Counted from the first letter of the stretch, positions 31,974 to 47,300 are shown. The stretch is DNA of 64,000 bases from Posidonia oceanica (GCA_037176725.1 JAZBRS010000014.1:74506501-74570500); one strand, 5' to 3'. Made by a program: numbers and translations. The notes: a model not told the origin generated them from the letters alone.

Positions 31974-34039
31974 CGGTCCGGTCTTGATAAGGCTTGTACT
32001 TATCATTCCTGACTTCTTCCGGGTCTTGTTAGGGCTTGCACCTATCATTCCTAGCGATCCAGTCACGATAAGGCTTGTACTAATCATTCCTGACCTCTTC
32101 CGGCTCTTGTTAGGGCTTGCACCTATCATTCCTGGCGGTCAGGTCTCGATAAGGCTTGTACTTATCATTCCCGACCTCTTCCGGGTCTTGTTAGGGCTTG
32201 CACCTATCATTCCAGGCGGTCCGGTCTCGATAAGGCATGTACTTATCATTCCTAACCTTTTCCGGGTCTTGTTAGGACTTGCACCTATCATTCCGGGCGG
32301 TCCGGTCAAGATAAGGCTTGTACTAATCATTTCTGACATCTTCCAGAAGTTGTTAGGGCTTTGCACCTATCATTCCTAGCGGTCTGGTCTTGATAAGGCT
32401 TGTACTTATCATTCCTGAACTCTTCCAGGTCTTGTTAGGGCTTGCAATATCATTCCTGGCGGTCCGGTCTCGATAAGGCTTGTACTTATCATTCCTGACC
32501 TCTTCCAGGTCTTGTTAGGCTTGCACCAATCATTCCTAGCGGTTCTGTCTACAAAAGGCTCGTACTTATCATTCCCGACCTCTTTCGGGTCTTGTTAGGG
32601 CATGCACCTACCATTCCAGGTGGTCCGATTTCGAAAAGGCTTGTACTTATCATTCCCGACCTCTTCCGGGTCTTGTTAGGGCTTGCACCTATCATTCCGG
32701 GCAATCCGGTCATGATAAGGCTTGTACTTATCATTCCAGACCTCCTCTAGGTCTTGTTAGGGATTTGCACCTACCAATCCTAGCGGTCCGGTCATGATAA
32801 GGCTTGTACTTATCATTCCTAACTTCTTCCAGGTCTTGTTAGGGCTTTACACCTATCATTCCTGGCGGTACGGTCTTGATAAGGCTTGTACTTATCATTC
32901 CCGACCTCTCCCTGGTCTAGTTAGGGCTTGCACCAATCATTCCAGGCGATCCGGTCTCGATAAGGCTTGTACTTATCATTCCCGAACTCTTCCGGGTCTT
33001 GTTAAGGCTTGCACCTATCATTCCAGGTGGTCCGGTCTTGATAAGGCTTGTACTTATCATTTCCGACCTCTTCTGGGTCTTGTTAGGGCTTTGCACCTAT
33101 CGTTCCTGGCTGTCCGATCTTGATAAGGCTTGTACTTATCATTCCTAACCACTTCTGCGTCTTGTTAGGGCTTTGCACCTATCATTCCTAGCGGTCCGGT
33201 CTCAACAACGCTTGTACTTATCACTCCTGACCTCTTCTAGATCTTGTTAGGGCTTGCAACTATCATTCCTGGCGGTCCGGTCTCGATAACGCTTGTACTT
33301 ATCATTCCTGACCTCTTCTGGGTCTTGTTAGGGCTTGCACCTATCATTCCTGGCGGTCCGGTCTTGATAAGGCTTGTACTTATCATTCCCGACCACTTCC
33401 GGGTCTTGTTAAGGCTTGCACCTATCATTCCTAGCGGTCCGGTCTTGATTAGGCAAGTACTTATCATTCCCGACCTCTTCCAGGTCTTGCTAGGGCTTGC
33501 ACCTATCATTCCTGGCGGTCCGGTCTCGATAAGGCTTGTACTTATCATTCCTGACCTCTTTCGGGTTTTGTTAGGGCTTGCACCTATCATTCCTGGCGGT
33601 CCAGTCTTGATAAGGCTTGTACTTATCATCCCTGACCTTTTCCCGGTCTAGTTAGGGCTTGCACCTATCATTCCTGACGGTCCGGTCTTGTTAAGGCTTG
33701 TATTTATCATTCTCGACCTCTTCCGGGTCTTGTTAGGGCTTGCACCTATCATTCCTGCCGGTTCGGTCTTGATAAGGCTTGTACTTATCATTTCCGACCT
33801 CTTCTGGGTCTTGTTAGGGCTTTGCACCTATCGTTCCTGGCTGTCCGGTCTTGATAAGGCTTGTACTTATCATTCCTAACCACTTCTGCGTCTTGTTAGG
33901 GCTTTGCACCTATCATTCCGAGCGGTCAGGTCTTGATAAGCCTTGTAGTTATCATTCCCGACCTCTTCCGGGTCTTGTTAGGGCTTTGCACCTATCACTC
34001 TTAGCGGTCTGGTCTCGATAAGGCTTGTACTTATCATTC

Positions 34040-37000
34040 CTGACCTCTACCGGGTCTTGTTAGGGCTTTGAACCTATCATTCCTGGCGGTCCAGTCTTGA
34101 TAAGGCTTGTAGTTATCATTCCCGACCTCTTCCAGGTCTTGTTAAGGCTTGCACCTTTCATTCCTGGCGGTCCGGTCTCGATAAGGCTTGTACTTATCAT
34201 TCCCGACCTCTTCCGGGTCTTGTTAGGGCATTGCAGCTATCATTACTTGCGGTCCGGTCTTGATAAAGTTTGTACTTATCATTCCCGACCTCTTTCGGGT
34301 CTTGTTAGGGCTCGTACCTATCATTCCTGGCGATCCGGTCTCAATAAGGCTTGTACTTATCATTCCTGACCTCTTCCGGGTCTTGTTAGGGCTTTGCACC
34401 TATCATTCCTAGCAGTCCGGTCTTGATAAGGCTTGTAGTTATCATTCACGACCTCTTCCGGGTGTTGTTAGGGCTTGCATCTATCATTCCTGGCGGTCCG
34501 GTCTCGATAAGGCTTGCACTTATCATTCCTAACCTCTTCTAGGTCTTGTTAGGGCTTGCACCTATCATTCCAGGCGGTCCGGTCTCGATAAGGCTTGTAC
34601 TTATCATTCCTGACCTCTTCCGGGTCTTGTTAGGGCTTGCACCTATCATTCCCGGAGGTCCGGTCTTGATAAGGCTTGTACTTATCATTCCCGACCTCTT
34701 CCGAGTCTTGTTTGGGCTTGCACCTATCATTCCAGGCGGTCTGGTCTTGGTAAGGCTTGTACTTATCTTTCCCGACCTCTTCCGGGTCTTGTTAGGGCTT
34801 GCACCTATCATTCCTGGCGGTCTGGCCTTGATAAGGTTTGTACTTATCAATCCTGACCACTTCTGGGTCTTGTTAGGGCTTACACCTAACATTCTTGGCA
34901 GTCCGGTCTTGAAAAGGCTTGTACTTATCATTCCCGACCTCTTTCGGGTCTTGTTAGGGCTTTGCACCTATCATTCCTGGCAGTCCGGTCTTGATAAGGC
35001 ATGTACTTATCATTCCCGACCTCTTCCGGGTCTTGTTAGGGCTTGCACCTATCATTCCTGGCGGTCCGGTCTAGATAAGGCTTGTACTTATCATTCCCGA
35101 CCTCTTTCGGGTCTTGTTAGGGCTTGCACCTATCATTCCTGGCGGTCCGGTCTCGATAAGGCTTGCACTTATCATTCCTAACCTCCTCCGGGTCTTGTTT
35201 GGGCTTGCACCTATCATTTCTGGTGGTCCGGTCTCGATGAGGCATATACTTATCATTCCCGACCTCTTCCGATTTTTGTTAGGGCTTGCACCTATCATTC
35301 CTGGCGATCCAGTCTTGATAAGGCTTGTACTTATCATTCCTGACCTCTTCCCGGTCTTGTTTGGGCTTGCACCTATCATTCCTGACGGTCCGGTCTTGTT
35401 AAGGCTTGTACTTATCATTCCCGACCTCTTCCGGGTCTTGTTAGGGCTTGCACCTATCATTCCTGGTGGTCCGGTCTTGATAAGGCTTGTACATATCATT
35501 TCCGACCTCTTCTGGGTCTTGTTAGGGCTTTGCACCTATCGTTCCTGGCTGTCCGATCTTGATAAGGCTTGTACTTATCATTCCTAACCACTTCTGCGTC
35601 TTGTTAGGGCTTTGCACCTATCATTCCTAGCGGTCCGGTCTTGATAAGCCTTGTAGTTTTCATTCCCGACCTTTTCCGGGTCTTGCTAGGGCTTGCACCA
35701 ATCATTCCAAGCAGTCCGGCCTCAACAACGCTTGTAATTATCACTCCTGACCTCTTCCAGGTCTTGTTAGGGCTTGCACCTATCATTCCTAGCGGTCCGG
35801 TCTCGATAACGCTTGTACTTATCATTCCTGACCTCTTCTGGGTCTTGTTAGGGCTTGCACCTATCATTCCTGGCGGTCCGGTCTTGATAAGGCTTGTACT
35901 TATCATTCCCGACCACTTCCGGGTCTTGTTAAGGCTTGCACCTATCATTCCTAGCGGTCCGGTCTTGATTAGGCTTGTACTTATCATTCCCGACCTCTTC
36001 CAGGTCTTGTTAGGGCTTGCACCTATCATTCCTGGCAGTCCGGTCTCGATAAGGCTTGTACTTATCATTCCTGACCTCTTCCGGGTTTTGTTAGGGCTTG
36101 CACCTATCATTCCTGGCGGTCCGGTCTTGATAAGGCTTGTACTTATCATCCCTGACCTTTTTCCGGTCTTGTTAGGGCTTGCACCTATCATTCCTGGCGG
36201 TCCGGTCTTGATAAGGCTTGTACTTATCATTCCCGACCTCTTCCAGGTCATGTTAGGGCATGCACCAATAATTCCTGACAGGCCAGTCTTGATAAGGCTT
36301 GTACTTATCATTCCCGACCTCTTCCGGGTCTTGTTTTGGCTTGCACCTATCATTCCTGGCGGTCCGCTCTCAATAAGACTTGTACTTATCAATCCTGACC
36401 ACTTCCAGGTCTTGTTAGGGCTTGCACCAATCATTCCTGGATGTCCGGTCTCAATAATGCTTGTACTTATCATTCTTGACCTCTTCCGGGTCTTGTTAGG
36501 GCTTGCACCTATCATTCCTGGCGGTCCGGTCTCGATAAGGCTTGTACTTATCATTCCTGACCTTTTCCGGGTCTTGTTAGGGCTTTGAACCTATCATTCC
36601 TGGCAGTCCAGTCTTGATAAGGCTTGTAGTTATCATTCCCGACCTCTTCCGGGTCTTGTTAGGGCTTGCACCTTTCATTCCTGGTGGTCCGGTCTCGATA
36701 AGGCTTGTACTTATCATTCCCGACCTCTTCCGGGTCTTGTTAGGGCATTGCAGCTATCATTCCTTGCGGTCCGGTCTTGATAAGGCTTGTACTTATCATT
36801 CCCGACCTCTTTCGGGTCTTGTTAGGGCTCGTACCTATCATTCCTGGCGATCCGGTCTCAATAAGGCTTGTACTTATCATTCCTGACCTCTTCCGGGTCT
36901 TGTTAGGGCTTTGCACCTATCATTCCTGGCGGTCCGGTCTTGATAAGGCTTGTAGTTATCATTCCCGACCTCTTCCGGGTGTAGTTAGGGCTTGCATCTA

Positions 37001-38207
37001 TCATTCCTGGCGGTCCGGTCTCGATAAGGCTTGCACTTATCATTCCTAACCTCTTCTAGGTCTTGTTAGGGCTTGCACCTATCATTCCAGGCGGTCCGGT
37101 CTCGATAAGGCTTGTACTTATCATTCCTGACCTCTTCCGGATCTTGTTAGGGCTTGCACCTATCATTCCCGGAGGTCCGGTCTTGATAAGGCTTGTACTT
37201 ATCATTCCCGACCTCTTCCGAGTCTTGTTTGGGCTTGCACCTATCATTCCAGGCGGTCTGGTCTTGGTAAGGCTTGTACTTATCTTTCCCGACCTCTTCC
37301 GGGTCTTGTTAGGGCTTGCACCTATCATTCCTGGCGGTCTGGCCTTGATAAGGTTTGTACTTATCAATCCTGACCACTTCTGGGCCTTGTTAGGGCTTAC
37401 ACCTATCATTCTTGGCAGTCCGGTCTTGAAAAGGCTTGTACTTATCATTCCCGACCTCTTTCGGGTCTTGTTAGGGCTTTGCACCTATCATTCCTGGCAG
37501 TCCGGTCTTGATAAGGCTTGTACTTATCAATCCCGACCTCTTCCGGGTCTTGTTAGGGCTTGCACCTATCATTCCTGGCGGTCCGGTCTAGATAAGGCTT
37601 GTACTTATCATTCCCGACCTCTTTCGGGTCTTGTTAGGGCTTGCACCTATCATTCCTGGCGGTCCGGTCTCGATAAGGCTTGCACTTATCATTCCTAACC
37701 TCCTCCGGGTCTTGTTTGGGCTTGCACCTATCATTTCTGGTGGTCCGGTCTCGATGAGGCATATACTTATCATTCCCGACCTCTTCCGGGTTTTGTTAGG
37801 GCTTGCACCTATCATTCCTGGCGGTGCGGTCTTGATAAGGCTTGTACTTATCATTCTTGACCTCTTCCCGGTCTTGTTTGGGCTTGCACCTATCATTCCT
37901 GACGGTCCGGTCTTGTTAAGGCTTGTATTTATCATTCTCGACCTCTTCCGGGTCTTGTTAGGGCTTGCACCTATCATTCCTGCCGGTCCGGTCTTGATAA
38001 GGCTTGTACTTATCATTTCCGACCTCTTCTGGGTCTTGTTAGGGATTTGCACCTATCGTTCCTGGCTGTCCGATCTTGATAAGGCTTGTACTTATCATTC
38101 CTAACCACTTCTGCGTCTTGTTAGGGCTTTGCACCTATCATTCCTAGCGGTCAGGTCTTGATAAGCCTTGTAGTTATCATTCCCGACCTCTTCCGTGTCT
38201 TGTTAGG
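34040..38207 (+). repeat. Nested duplication in the satellite, 2517-bp spacing
   Basis: About 1.65 kb at 34040-35690 recurs at 36557-38207 with the same variant monomers in the same order (offset 2517 bp, 31 monomers). Examples are the variants with GCTCGTACCTATC and with GTCTGGTCTTGGTAAGGC in both blocks. Confidence 0.8.
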
Positions 38208-41200
38208 GCTTTGCACCTATCACTCCTAGCGGTCTGGTCTCGATAAGGCTTGTACTTATCATTCCTGACCTCATCCTAGTTTTATTAGGGCTTGCTCCTA
38301 TCATTCCTGGCGGACCGTTCTCGATAAGGCTTGTACCTATCATTCCCGACCTCTTCCGGGTCTTGTTTGGGCTTGCACCTATCATTTCGGGCAGTCCGGT
38401 CTCTATAAGGCTTGTACTTTTCATTACCGACCTCCTCTGGGTCATGTTAGGGCTTTGCACCTATCATTCCTGGCGGTCCGATATTGATAAGGCTTGTACT
38501 TATCATTCCCGACCTCATTCGGTTCTTGTTAGGGCTTGCACCTATCAATCCTGGCGGTCCGGTCTCGATAGGGCTTGTACTTATCATTCCTGACCTCTTC
38601 CGTGTCTTGTTAGGGCTTTGCACCTATCATTCCAAGCGGTCCAGTCTTGATAAGGCTTGTACTTATCATTCCGACCTCTTTCGGGTCTTGTTAGGGCTTG
38701 CACCTATCATTCCGAGCGGTCCGGTCAAGATAAGGCTTGAACTAATCAATTCTGACCTCTTCCAGATCTTGTTAGGGCTTTGCACCTATCATTCCTAGCG
38801 ATCTGGTCTTGATAAGGATTGTACTTATCTTTCCTGAACTCTTCCAGGTCTTGTTAGGGCTTGCACTATCATTCCTGGCGGTCCGGTGTCGATAAGGCTT
38901 GTACTTATCATTCCTGACCTCTTCCAGGTCTTGCTAGGGCTTGCACCTATCATTCCTAGCGGTTCGGTCTACCAAAGGATCGTACTTATCTTTCCCGACC
39001 TCTTTCGGGTCTTGTTAGGGCATGCACCTACCATTCCAGGTGGTCCGATCTCGAAAAGGCTTGTACTTATCATTCCCGACCTCTTCCGGGTCTTGTTAGG
39101 GCTTGCACCTATCATTCCGGGCAGTCCGGTCATGATAAGGCTTGTACTTATCATTCCAGACCTCCTCTAGGTCTTGTTAGGGATTTGCACCTACCAATCC
39201 TAGCGGTCCGGTCATGATAAGGCTTGTACTTATCATTCCTAACTTCTTCCAGGTCTTGTTAGGGCTTTGCACCTATCATTCCTGGCGGTACGGTCTTGAT
39301 AAGGCTTGTACTTATCATTCCCGACCTCTCCCTGGTCTAGTTAGGGCTTGCACCAATCATTCCAAGCGATCCGGTCTCGATAAGGCTTGTACTTATCATT
39401 CCCGAACTCTTCCGGGTCTTGTTAAGGCTTGCACCTATCATTCCAGGTGGTCCGGTCTTGATAAGGCTTGTACTTATCATTTCCGACCTCTTCTGGGTCT
39501 TGTTAGGGCTTTGCACCTATCGTTCCTGGCTGTCCGATCTTGATAAGGCTTGTACTTATCATTCCTGACCTCTTCCGGGTCTTGTTAGGGCTTGCACAAA
39601 TCATTCCAAGCAGTCCGGCCTCAACAACGCGTGTACTTATCACTCCGGACCTCTTCCAGGTCTTGTTAGGGCTTGCACCTATCATTCCTGGCGGTCCGGT
39701 CTCGATAACGCTTGTACTTATCATTCCTGACCTCTTCTGGGTCTTGTTAGGGCTTGCACCTATCATTCCTGGCGGTCCGGTCTTGATAAGGCTTGTACTT
39801 ATCATTCCCGACAACTTCTGGGTCTTGTTAAGGCTTGCACCTATCATTCCTAGCGGTCCGGTCTTGATTAGGCATGTACTTATCATTCCCGACCTCTTCC
39901 AGGTCTTGTTAGGGCTTGCACCTATCATTCCTGGCGTTCCGGTCTCGATAAGGCTTGTACTTATCATTCCTGACCTCTTCCGGGTTTTGTTAGGGCTTGC
40001 ACCTATCATTCCTGGCGGTCCAGTCTTGATAAGGCTTGTACTTATCATCCCTGACCTTTTCCCGGTCTTGTTAGGGCTTGCACCTATCATTCCTGACGGT
40101 CCGGTCTTGTTAAGGCTTGTATTTATCATTCTCGACCTCTTCCGGGTCTTGTTAGGGCTTGCACCTATCATTCCTGCCGGTCCGGTCTTGATAAGGCTTG
40201 TACTTATCATTTCCGACCTCTTCTGGGTCATGTTAGGGCTTTGCACCTATCGTTCCTGGCTGTCCGGTCTTGATAAGGCTTGTACTTATCATTCCTAACC
40301 ACTTCTGCGTCTTGTTAGGGCTTTGCACCTATCATTCCTAGCGGTCGGGTCTTGATAAGCCTTGTAGTTATCATTCCCGACCTCTTCCGGGTCTTGTTAG
40401 GGCTTTGCTCCTATCACTCCTAGCGGTCTGGTCTCGATAAGGCTTGTACTTATCATTCCTGACCTCTTCCTGGTTTTATTAGGGCTTGCTCCTATCATTC
40501 CTGGCGGTCCGATCTCGATAAGGCTTGTACCTATCATTCCCGACCTCTTCCGGGTCTTGTTTGGGCTTGCACCTATCATTTCGGGCAGTCCGGTCTCTAT
40601 AAGGCTTGTACTATTCATTCCCGACCTCCTCTGGGTCATGTTAGGGCTTTGCACCTATCATTCCTGGCGGTCCGATATTGATAAGGCTTGTACTTATCAT
40701 TCCCGACCTCATTCGGTTCTTGTTAGGGCTTGCACCTATCAATCCTGGCGGTCCGGTCTCGATAGGGCTAGTACTTATCATTCCTGACCTCTTCCGTGTC
40801 TTGTTAGGGCTTTGCACCTATCATTCCTAGCGTTCCAGTCTTGATAAGGCTTTTACTTATCATTCCGACCTCTTTCGGGTCTTGTTAGGGCTTGCACCTA
40901 TCATTCCGAGCGGTCCGGTCAAGATAAGGCTTGTACTAATCAATTCTGACCTCTTCCAGATCTTGTTAGGGCTTTGCACCTATCATTCCTAGCGATCTGG
41001 TCTTGATAAGGATTGTACTTATCTTTCCTGAACTCTTCTAGGTCTTGTTAGGGCTTGCACTATCATTCCAGGCGGTCCGGTCTCGATAAGGCTTGTACTT
41101 ATCATTCCTGACCTCTTCCAGGTCTTGCTAGGGCTTGCACCTATCATTCCTAGCGGTTCGGTCTACCAAAGGATCGTACTTATCATTCCCGACCTCTTTC

Positions 41201-41397
41201 GGGTCTTGTTAGGGCATGCACCTACCATTCCAGGTGGTCCGATCTCGAAAAGGCTTGTACTTATCATTCCCGACCTCTTCCGGGTCTTGTTAGGGCTTGC
41301 ACCTATCATTCCGGGCAGTCCGGTCATGATAAGGCTTGTACTTATCATTCCAGACCTCCTCTAGGTCTTGTTAGGGATTTGCACCCACCAATCCTAG

Positions 41398-44300
41398 CGG
41401 TCCGGTCATGATAAGGCTTGTACTTATCATTCCTAACTTCTTCCAGGTCTTGTTAGGGCTTTGCACCTATCATTCCTAGCGGTACGGTCTTGATAAGGCT
41501 TGTAATTATCATTCCCGACCTCTCCCTGGTCTAGTTAGGGCTTGCACCAATCATTCCAGGCGATCCGGTCTCGATAAGGCTTGTACTTATCATTCCCGAA
41601 CTCTTCCGGGTCTTGTTAAGGCTTGCACCTATCATTCCAGGTGGTCCGGTCTTGATAAGGCTTGTACTTATCATTTCCGACCTCTTCTGGGTCTTGTTAG
41701 GGCTTTGCACCTATCGTTCCTGGCTGTCCGATCTTGATAAGGCTTGTACTTATCATTCCTAACCACTTCTGCGTCTTGTTAGGGCTTTGCACCTATCATT
41801 CCTAGCGGTCCGGTCTCAACAACGCTTGTACTTATCACTTCTGACCTCTTCTAGATCTTGTTAGGGCTTGCAACTATCATTCCTGGCGGTCCGGTCTCGA
41901 TAACGCTTGTACTTATCATTCCTGACCTCTTCTGGGTTTTGTTAGGGCTTGCACCTATCATTCCTGGCGGTCCGGTCTTGATAAGGCTTGAACTTGTCAT
42001 TCCCGACCACTTCCGGGTCTTGTTAAGGCTTGCACCTATCATTCCTAGCGGTCCGGTCTTGATTAGGCTTGTACTTATCATTCCCGACCTCTTCCAGGTC
42101 TTGTTAGGGCTTGCACCTATCATTCCTGGCGGTCTGGTCTCGATAACGCTTGTACTTATCATTCCTGACCTCTTCTGGGTCTTGTTAGGGCTTGCACCTA
42201 TCATTCCTTGCGGTCCGGTCTTGATAAGGCTTGTACTTATCATTCCCAACCACTTCCGGGTCTTGTTAAGGCTTGCACCTTTCATTCCTAGCGGTCCGGT
42301 CTTGATTAGGCTTGTACTTATCATTCCCGACATCTTCCGGGTCTTGTTAGGGCTTGCACCTATCATTCCTGGCAGTCCGGTCTCGATAAGGCTTGTACTT
42401 ATCATTGCCGACCTCTTCCGGGTCTTGTTAGGGCTTGCACCTATCATTCCTGGCGGTCCGGTCTTAATAAGACTTGTACTTATCATTCCAGACCACTTCT
42501 TGGTCTTGTTAGGGCTTGCACAATCATTCCTGGCTGTCCGGTCTCAATATCGCTTGTACTTATCATTCTTGACCTCTTCCGGGTCTTGTTAGGGCTTGCA
42601 CCTATCATTCCTGGTGGTCCGGTCTCGATACGGCTTGTACTTATCATTCCTGACCTCTTCAGGGTCTTGTTAGGGCTTTGCACCTATCATTCCTGGCGGT
42701 CCGGTCTTGATAAGGCTTGTAGTTATCATTCCCGACCTCTTCCGGGTCTTGTTAGGGCTTGCACCTTTCATTCCTGGCGGTCCGGTCTCGATAAGGCTTG
42801 TACTTATCATTCCCGACCTCTTCAGGGTCTTGTTAGGGCTTTGCACCTATCATTCCTGGCTGTCTGGTCTTGATAAGGCTTGTACTTATCATTCCCGACC
42901 TCTTTCGGGTCTTGTTAGGGCTCGTAACTATCATTCCTGGCGATCCGGTCTTGATAAGGCTTGTACTTATCATTCCTGACCTCTTCCGGGTCTTGTTAGG
43001 GCTTTGCACCTATCATTCCTGGCTGTCCGGTCATCCTAAGGCTTGTAGTTATCAATCCCGACCTCTTCCGGGTCTTGTTAGGGCTTGCATCTATCATTCC
43101 TGGCGGTCCGGTCTCAATAAGGCTTGCACTTATCATTCCTAACCTCTTCTAGGTCTTGTTTGGGCTTGCAGCTATCATTCCAAGCGGTTCGGTCTCGATA
43201 AGGCTTGTACTTATCATTCCTGACCTCTTCCGGGTCTTGTTAGGGCTTGCACCTATCATTCCCGGAGGTCCGGTCTTGATAAGGCTTGTACTTATCATTC
43301 CCGACCTCTTCCGAGTCTTGTTTGGGCTTCCACCTATCATTACTGGCGGTCTGGTCTTGGTAAGGCTTGTACTTATCTTTCCCGACCTCTTCCGGGTCTT
43401 GTTAGGGATTGCACCTATCATTCCTAGCGGTCTGGCCTTGATAAGGCTTGTACTTATCATTCCTGACCACTTCTGGGTCTTGTTAGGGCTTACACCTATC
43501 ATTCCTGGCAGTCCGGTCATGATAAGGCTTGTACTTATCATTCCCGACCTCTTTCGGGTCTTGTTAGGGCTTTGCACCTATCATTCCTGGCAGTCCGGTC
43601 TTGATAAGGCTTGTACTTATCATTCCCGACCTCTTCTGGGTCTTGTTAGGGCTTGCACCTATCATTCCTGGCGTTCCGGTCAAGATAAGGCTTGTACTTA
43701 TCATTCCCGACCTCTTTCGGGTCTTGTTAGGGCTTGCACCTATCATTCCTGGCAGTCCGGTCTCGATAAGGCTTGCACTTATCATTCCTAACCTCCTCCG
43801 GGTCTTGTTAGGGCTTGCACCTATCATTTCTGGTGGTCTGGTCTCGATGAGGCTTATACTTATCATTCCCGACCTCTTCCGGGTTTTGTTAGGGCTTGCA
43901 CCTATCATTCCTAGCGGTCCGGTCTTGATAAGGCTTGTACTTATCATTCCTGACCTCTTCCCGTTCTTGTTAGGGCTTGCACCTATCATTCCTGACGGTC
44001 CGGTCTCGTTAAGGCTTGTACTTATCATTCCGACCTCTTCCGGGTCTTGTTAGGGCTTGCACCTATCATTCCTGGCGGTCCGGTCTTGATAAGGCTTGTA
44101 CTTATCATTTCCGACCTCTTCTGGGTCTTGTTTGGGCTTTGCACCTATCGTTCCTGGCTGTCCGGTCTTGATAAGGCTTGTACTTATCATTCCTAACCTC
44201 TTCTGCGTCTTGTTAGGGCTTTGCACCTATCATTCCTAGCGGTCCGGTCTTGACAAGCCTTGTACTTATCATTCCCGACCTCTTCCGGGTCTTGTTAGGG

Positions 44301-47300
44301 CTTTGCACCTATCATTCCTGGCGGTCTGGTCTCGATAAGGCTTGTACTTATCATTCCTGACCTCTTCCTGGTCTTATTAGGGCTTGCTCCTAACATTCCT
44401 GGCGGTTCGATCTCGATAAGGCTTGTACCTATCATTCCCGACCTCTTCCGGGTCATGTTTGGGCTTGCACCTATCATTTCGGGCAGTCCGGTCTCTATAA
44501 GGCTTGTACTTATCATTCCCGACCTCCTCCGGGTCATGTTAGGGCTTTACACCTATCATTCCTAGCGGTCCGGTCATGATAAGGCTTGTACTTATCATTC
44601 CTAACTTCTTCCAGGTCTTGTTAGGGCTTTGCACCTATCATTCCTGGCGGTACGGTCTTGATAAGGCTTGTAATTATCATTCCCGACCTCTCCCTGGTCT
44701 AGTTAGGGCTTGCACCAATCATTCCAGGCGATCCGGTCTCGATAAGGCTTGTACTTATCATTCCCGAACTCTTCTGGGTCTTGTTAAGGCTTGCACCTAT
44801 CATTCCAGGTGGTCCGGTCTTGATAAGGCTTGTACTTATCATTTCCGACCTCTTCTGGGTCTTGTTAGGGCTTTGCACCTATCGTTCCTGGCTGTCCGAT
44901 CTTGATAAGGCTTGTACTTATCATTCCTAACCACTTCTGCGTCTTGTTAGGGCTTTGCACCTATCATTCCTAGCGGTCCGGTCTCAACAACGCTTGTACT
45001 TATCACTCCTGACCTCTTCTAGATCTTGTTAGGGCTTGCAACTATCATTCCTGGCGGTCCGGTCTCGATAACGCTTGTACTTATCATTCCTGACCTCTTC
45101 TGGGTTTTGTTAGGGCTTGCACCTATCATTCCTGGCGGTCCGGTCTTGATAAGGCTTGAACTTGTCATTCCCGACCACTTCCGGGTCTTGTTAAGGCTTG
45201 CACCTATCATTCCTAGCGGTTCGGTCTTGATTAGGCTTGTACTTATCATTCCCGACCTCTTCCTGGTCTTGTTAGGGCTTGCACCTATCATTCCTGGCGG
45301 TCTGGTCTCGATAACGCTTGTACTTATCATTCCTGACCTCTTCTGGGTCTTGTTAGGGCTTGCACCTATCATTCCTTGCGGTCCGGTCTTGATAAGGCTT
45401 GTACTTATCATTCCCAACCACTTCCGGGTCTTGTTAAGGCTTGCACCTTTCATTCCTAGCGGTCCGGTCTTGATTAGGCTTGTACTTATCATTCCCGACA
45501 TCTTCCGGGTCTTGTTAGGGCTTGCACCTATCATTCCTGGCAGTCCGGTCTCGATAAGGCTTGTACTTATCATTGCCGACCTCTTCCGGGTCTTGTTAGG
45601 GCTTGCACCTATCATTCCTGGCGGTCCGGTCTCAATAAGACTTGTACTTATCATTCCAGACCACTTCTTGGTCTTGTTAGGGCTTGCACCAATCATTCCT
45701 GGCTGTCCGGTCTCAATATCGCTTGTACTTATCATTCTTGACCTCTTCCGGGTCTTGTTAGGGCTTGCACCTATCATTCCTGGTGGTCCGGTCTCGATAC
45801 GGCTTGTACTTATCATTCCTGACCTCTTCAGGGTCTTGTTAGGGCTTTGCACCTATCATTCCTGGCGGTCCGGTCTTGATAAGGCTTGTAGTTATCATTC
45901 CCGACCTCTTCCGGGTCTTGTTAGGGCTTGCACCTTTCATTCCTGGCGGTCCGGTCTCGATAAGGCTTGTACTTATCATTCCCGACCTCTTCAGGGTCTT
46001 GTTAGGGCTTTGCACCTATCATTCCTGGCTGTCTGGTCTTGATAAGGCTTGTACTTATCATTCCCGACCTCTTTCGGGTCTTGTTAGGGCTCGTAACTAT
46101 CATTCCTGGCGATCCGGTCTTGATAAGGCTTGTACTTATCATTCCTGACCTCTTCCGGGTCTTGTTAGGGCTTTGCACCTATCATTCCTGGCTGTCCGGT
46201 CATCATAAGGCTTGTAGTTATCAATCCCGACCTCTTCCGGGTCTTGTTAGGGCTTGCATCTATCATTCCTGGCGGTCCGGTCTCAATAAGGCTTGCACTT
46301 ATCATTCCTAACCTCTTCTAGGTCTTGTTTGGGCTTGCAGCTATCATTCCAAGCGGTTCGGTCTCGATAAGGCTTGTACTTATCATTCCTGACCTCTTCC
46401 GGGTCTTGTTAGGGCTTGCACCTATCATTCCCGGAGGTCCGGTCTTGATAAGGCTTGTACTTATCATTCCCGACCTCTTCCGAGTCTTGTTTGGGCTTCC
46501 ACCTATCATTACTGGCGGTCTGGTCTTGGTAAGGCTTGTACTTATCTTTCCCGACCTCTTCCGGGTCTTGTTAGGGATTGCACCTATCATTCCTAGCGGT
46601 CTGGCCTTGATAAGGCTTGTACTTATCATTCCTGACCACTTCTGGGTCTTGTTAGGGCTTACACCTATCATTCCTGGCAGTCCGGTCATGATAAGGCTTG
46701 TACTTATCATTCCCGACCTCTTTCGGGTCTTGTTAGGGCTTTGCACCTATCATTCCTGGCAGTCCGGTCTTGATAAGGCTTGTACTTATCATTCCCGACC
46801 TCTTCTGGGTCTTGTTAGGGCTTGCACCTATCATTCCTGGCGTTCCGGTCAAGATAAGGCTTGTACTTATCATTCCCGACCTCTTTCGGGTCTTGTTAGG
46901 GCTTGCACCAATCATTCCTGGCAGTCCGGTCTCGATAAGGCTTGCACTTATCATTCCTAACCTCCTCCGGGTCTTGTTAGGGCTTGCACCTATCATTTCT
47001 GGTGGTCTGGTCTCGATGAGGCTTATACTTATCATTCCCGACCTCTTCCGGGTTTTGTTAGGGCTTGCACCTATCATTCCTAGCGGTCCGGTCTTGATAA
47101 GGCTTGTACTTATCATTCCTGACCTCTTCCCGTTCTTGTTAGGGCTTGCACCTATCATTCCTGACTGTCCGGTCTCGTTAAGGCTTGTACTTATCATTCC
47201 CGACCTCTTCCGGGTCTTGTTAGGGCTTGCACCTATCATTCCTGGCGGTCCGGTCTTGATAAGGCTTGTACTTATCATTTCCGACCTCTTCTGGGTCTTG

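Noticed and set aside
31507..32379. 290-residue reading frame running from the spacer into the satellite (copy at 60264-61136)
   Set aside because: Its second half is satellite peptide and the first half has no recognisable domain. A second overlapping frame is equally open.
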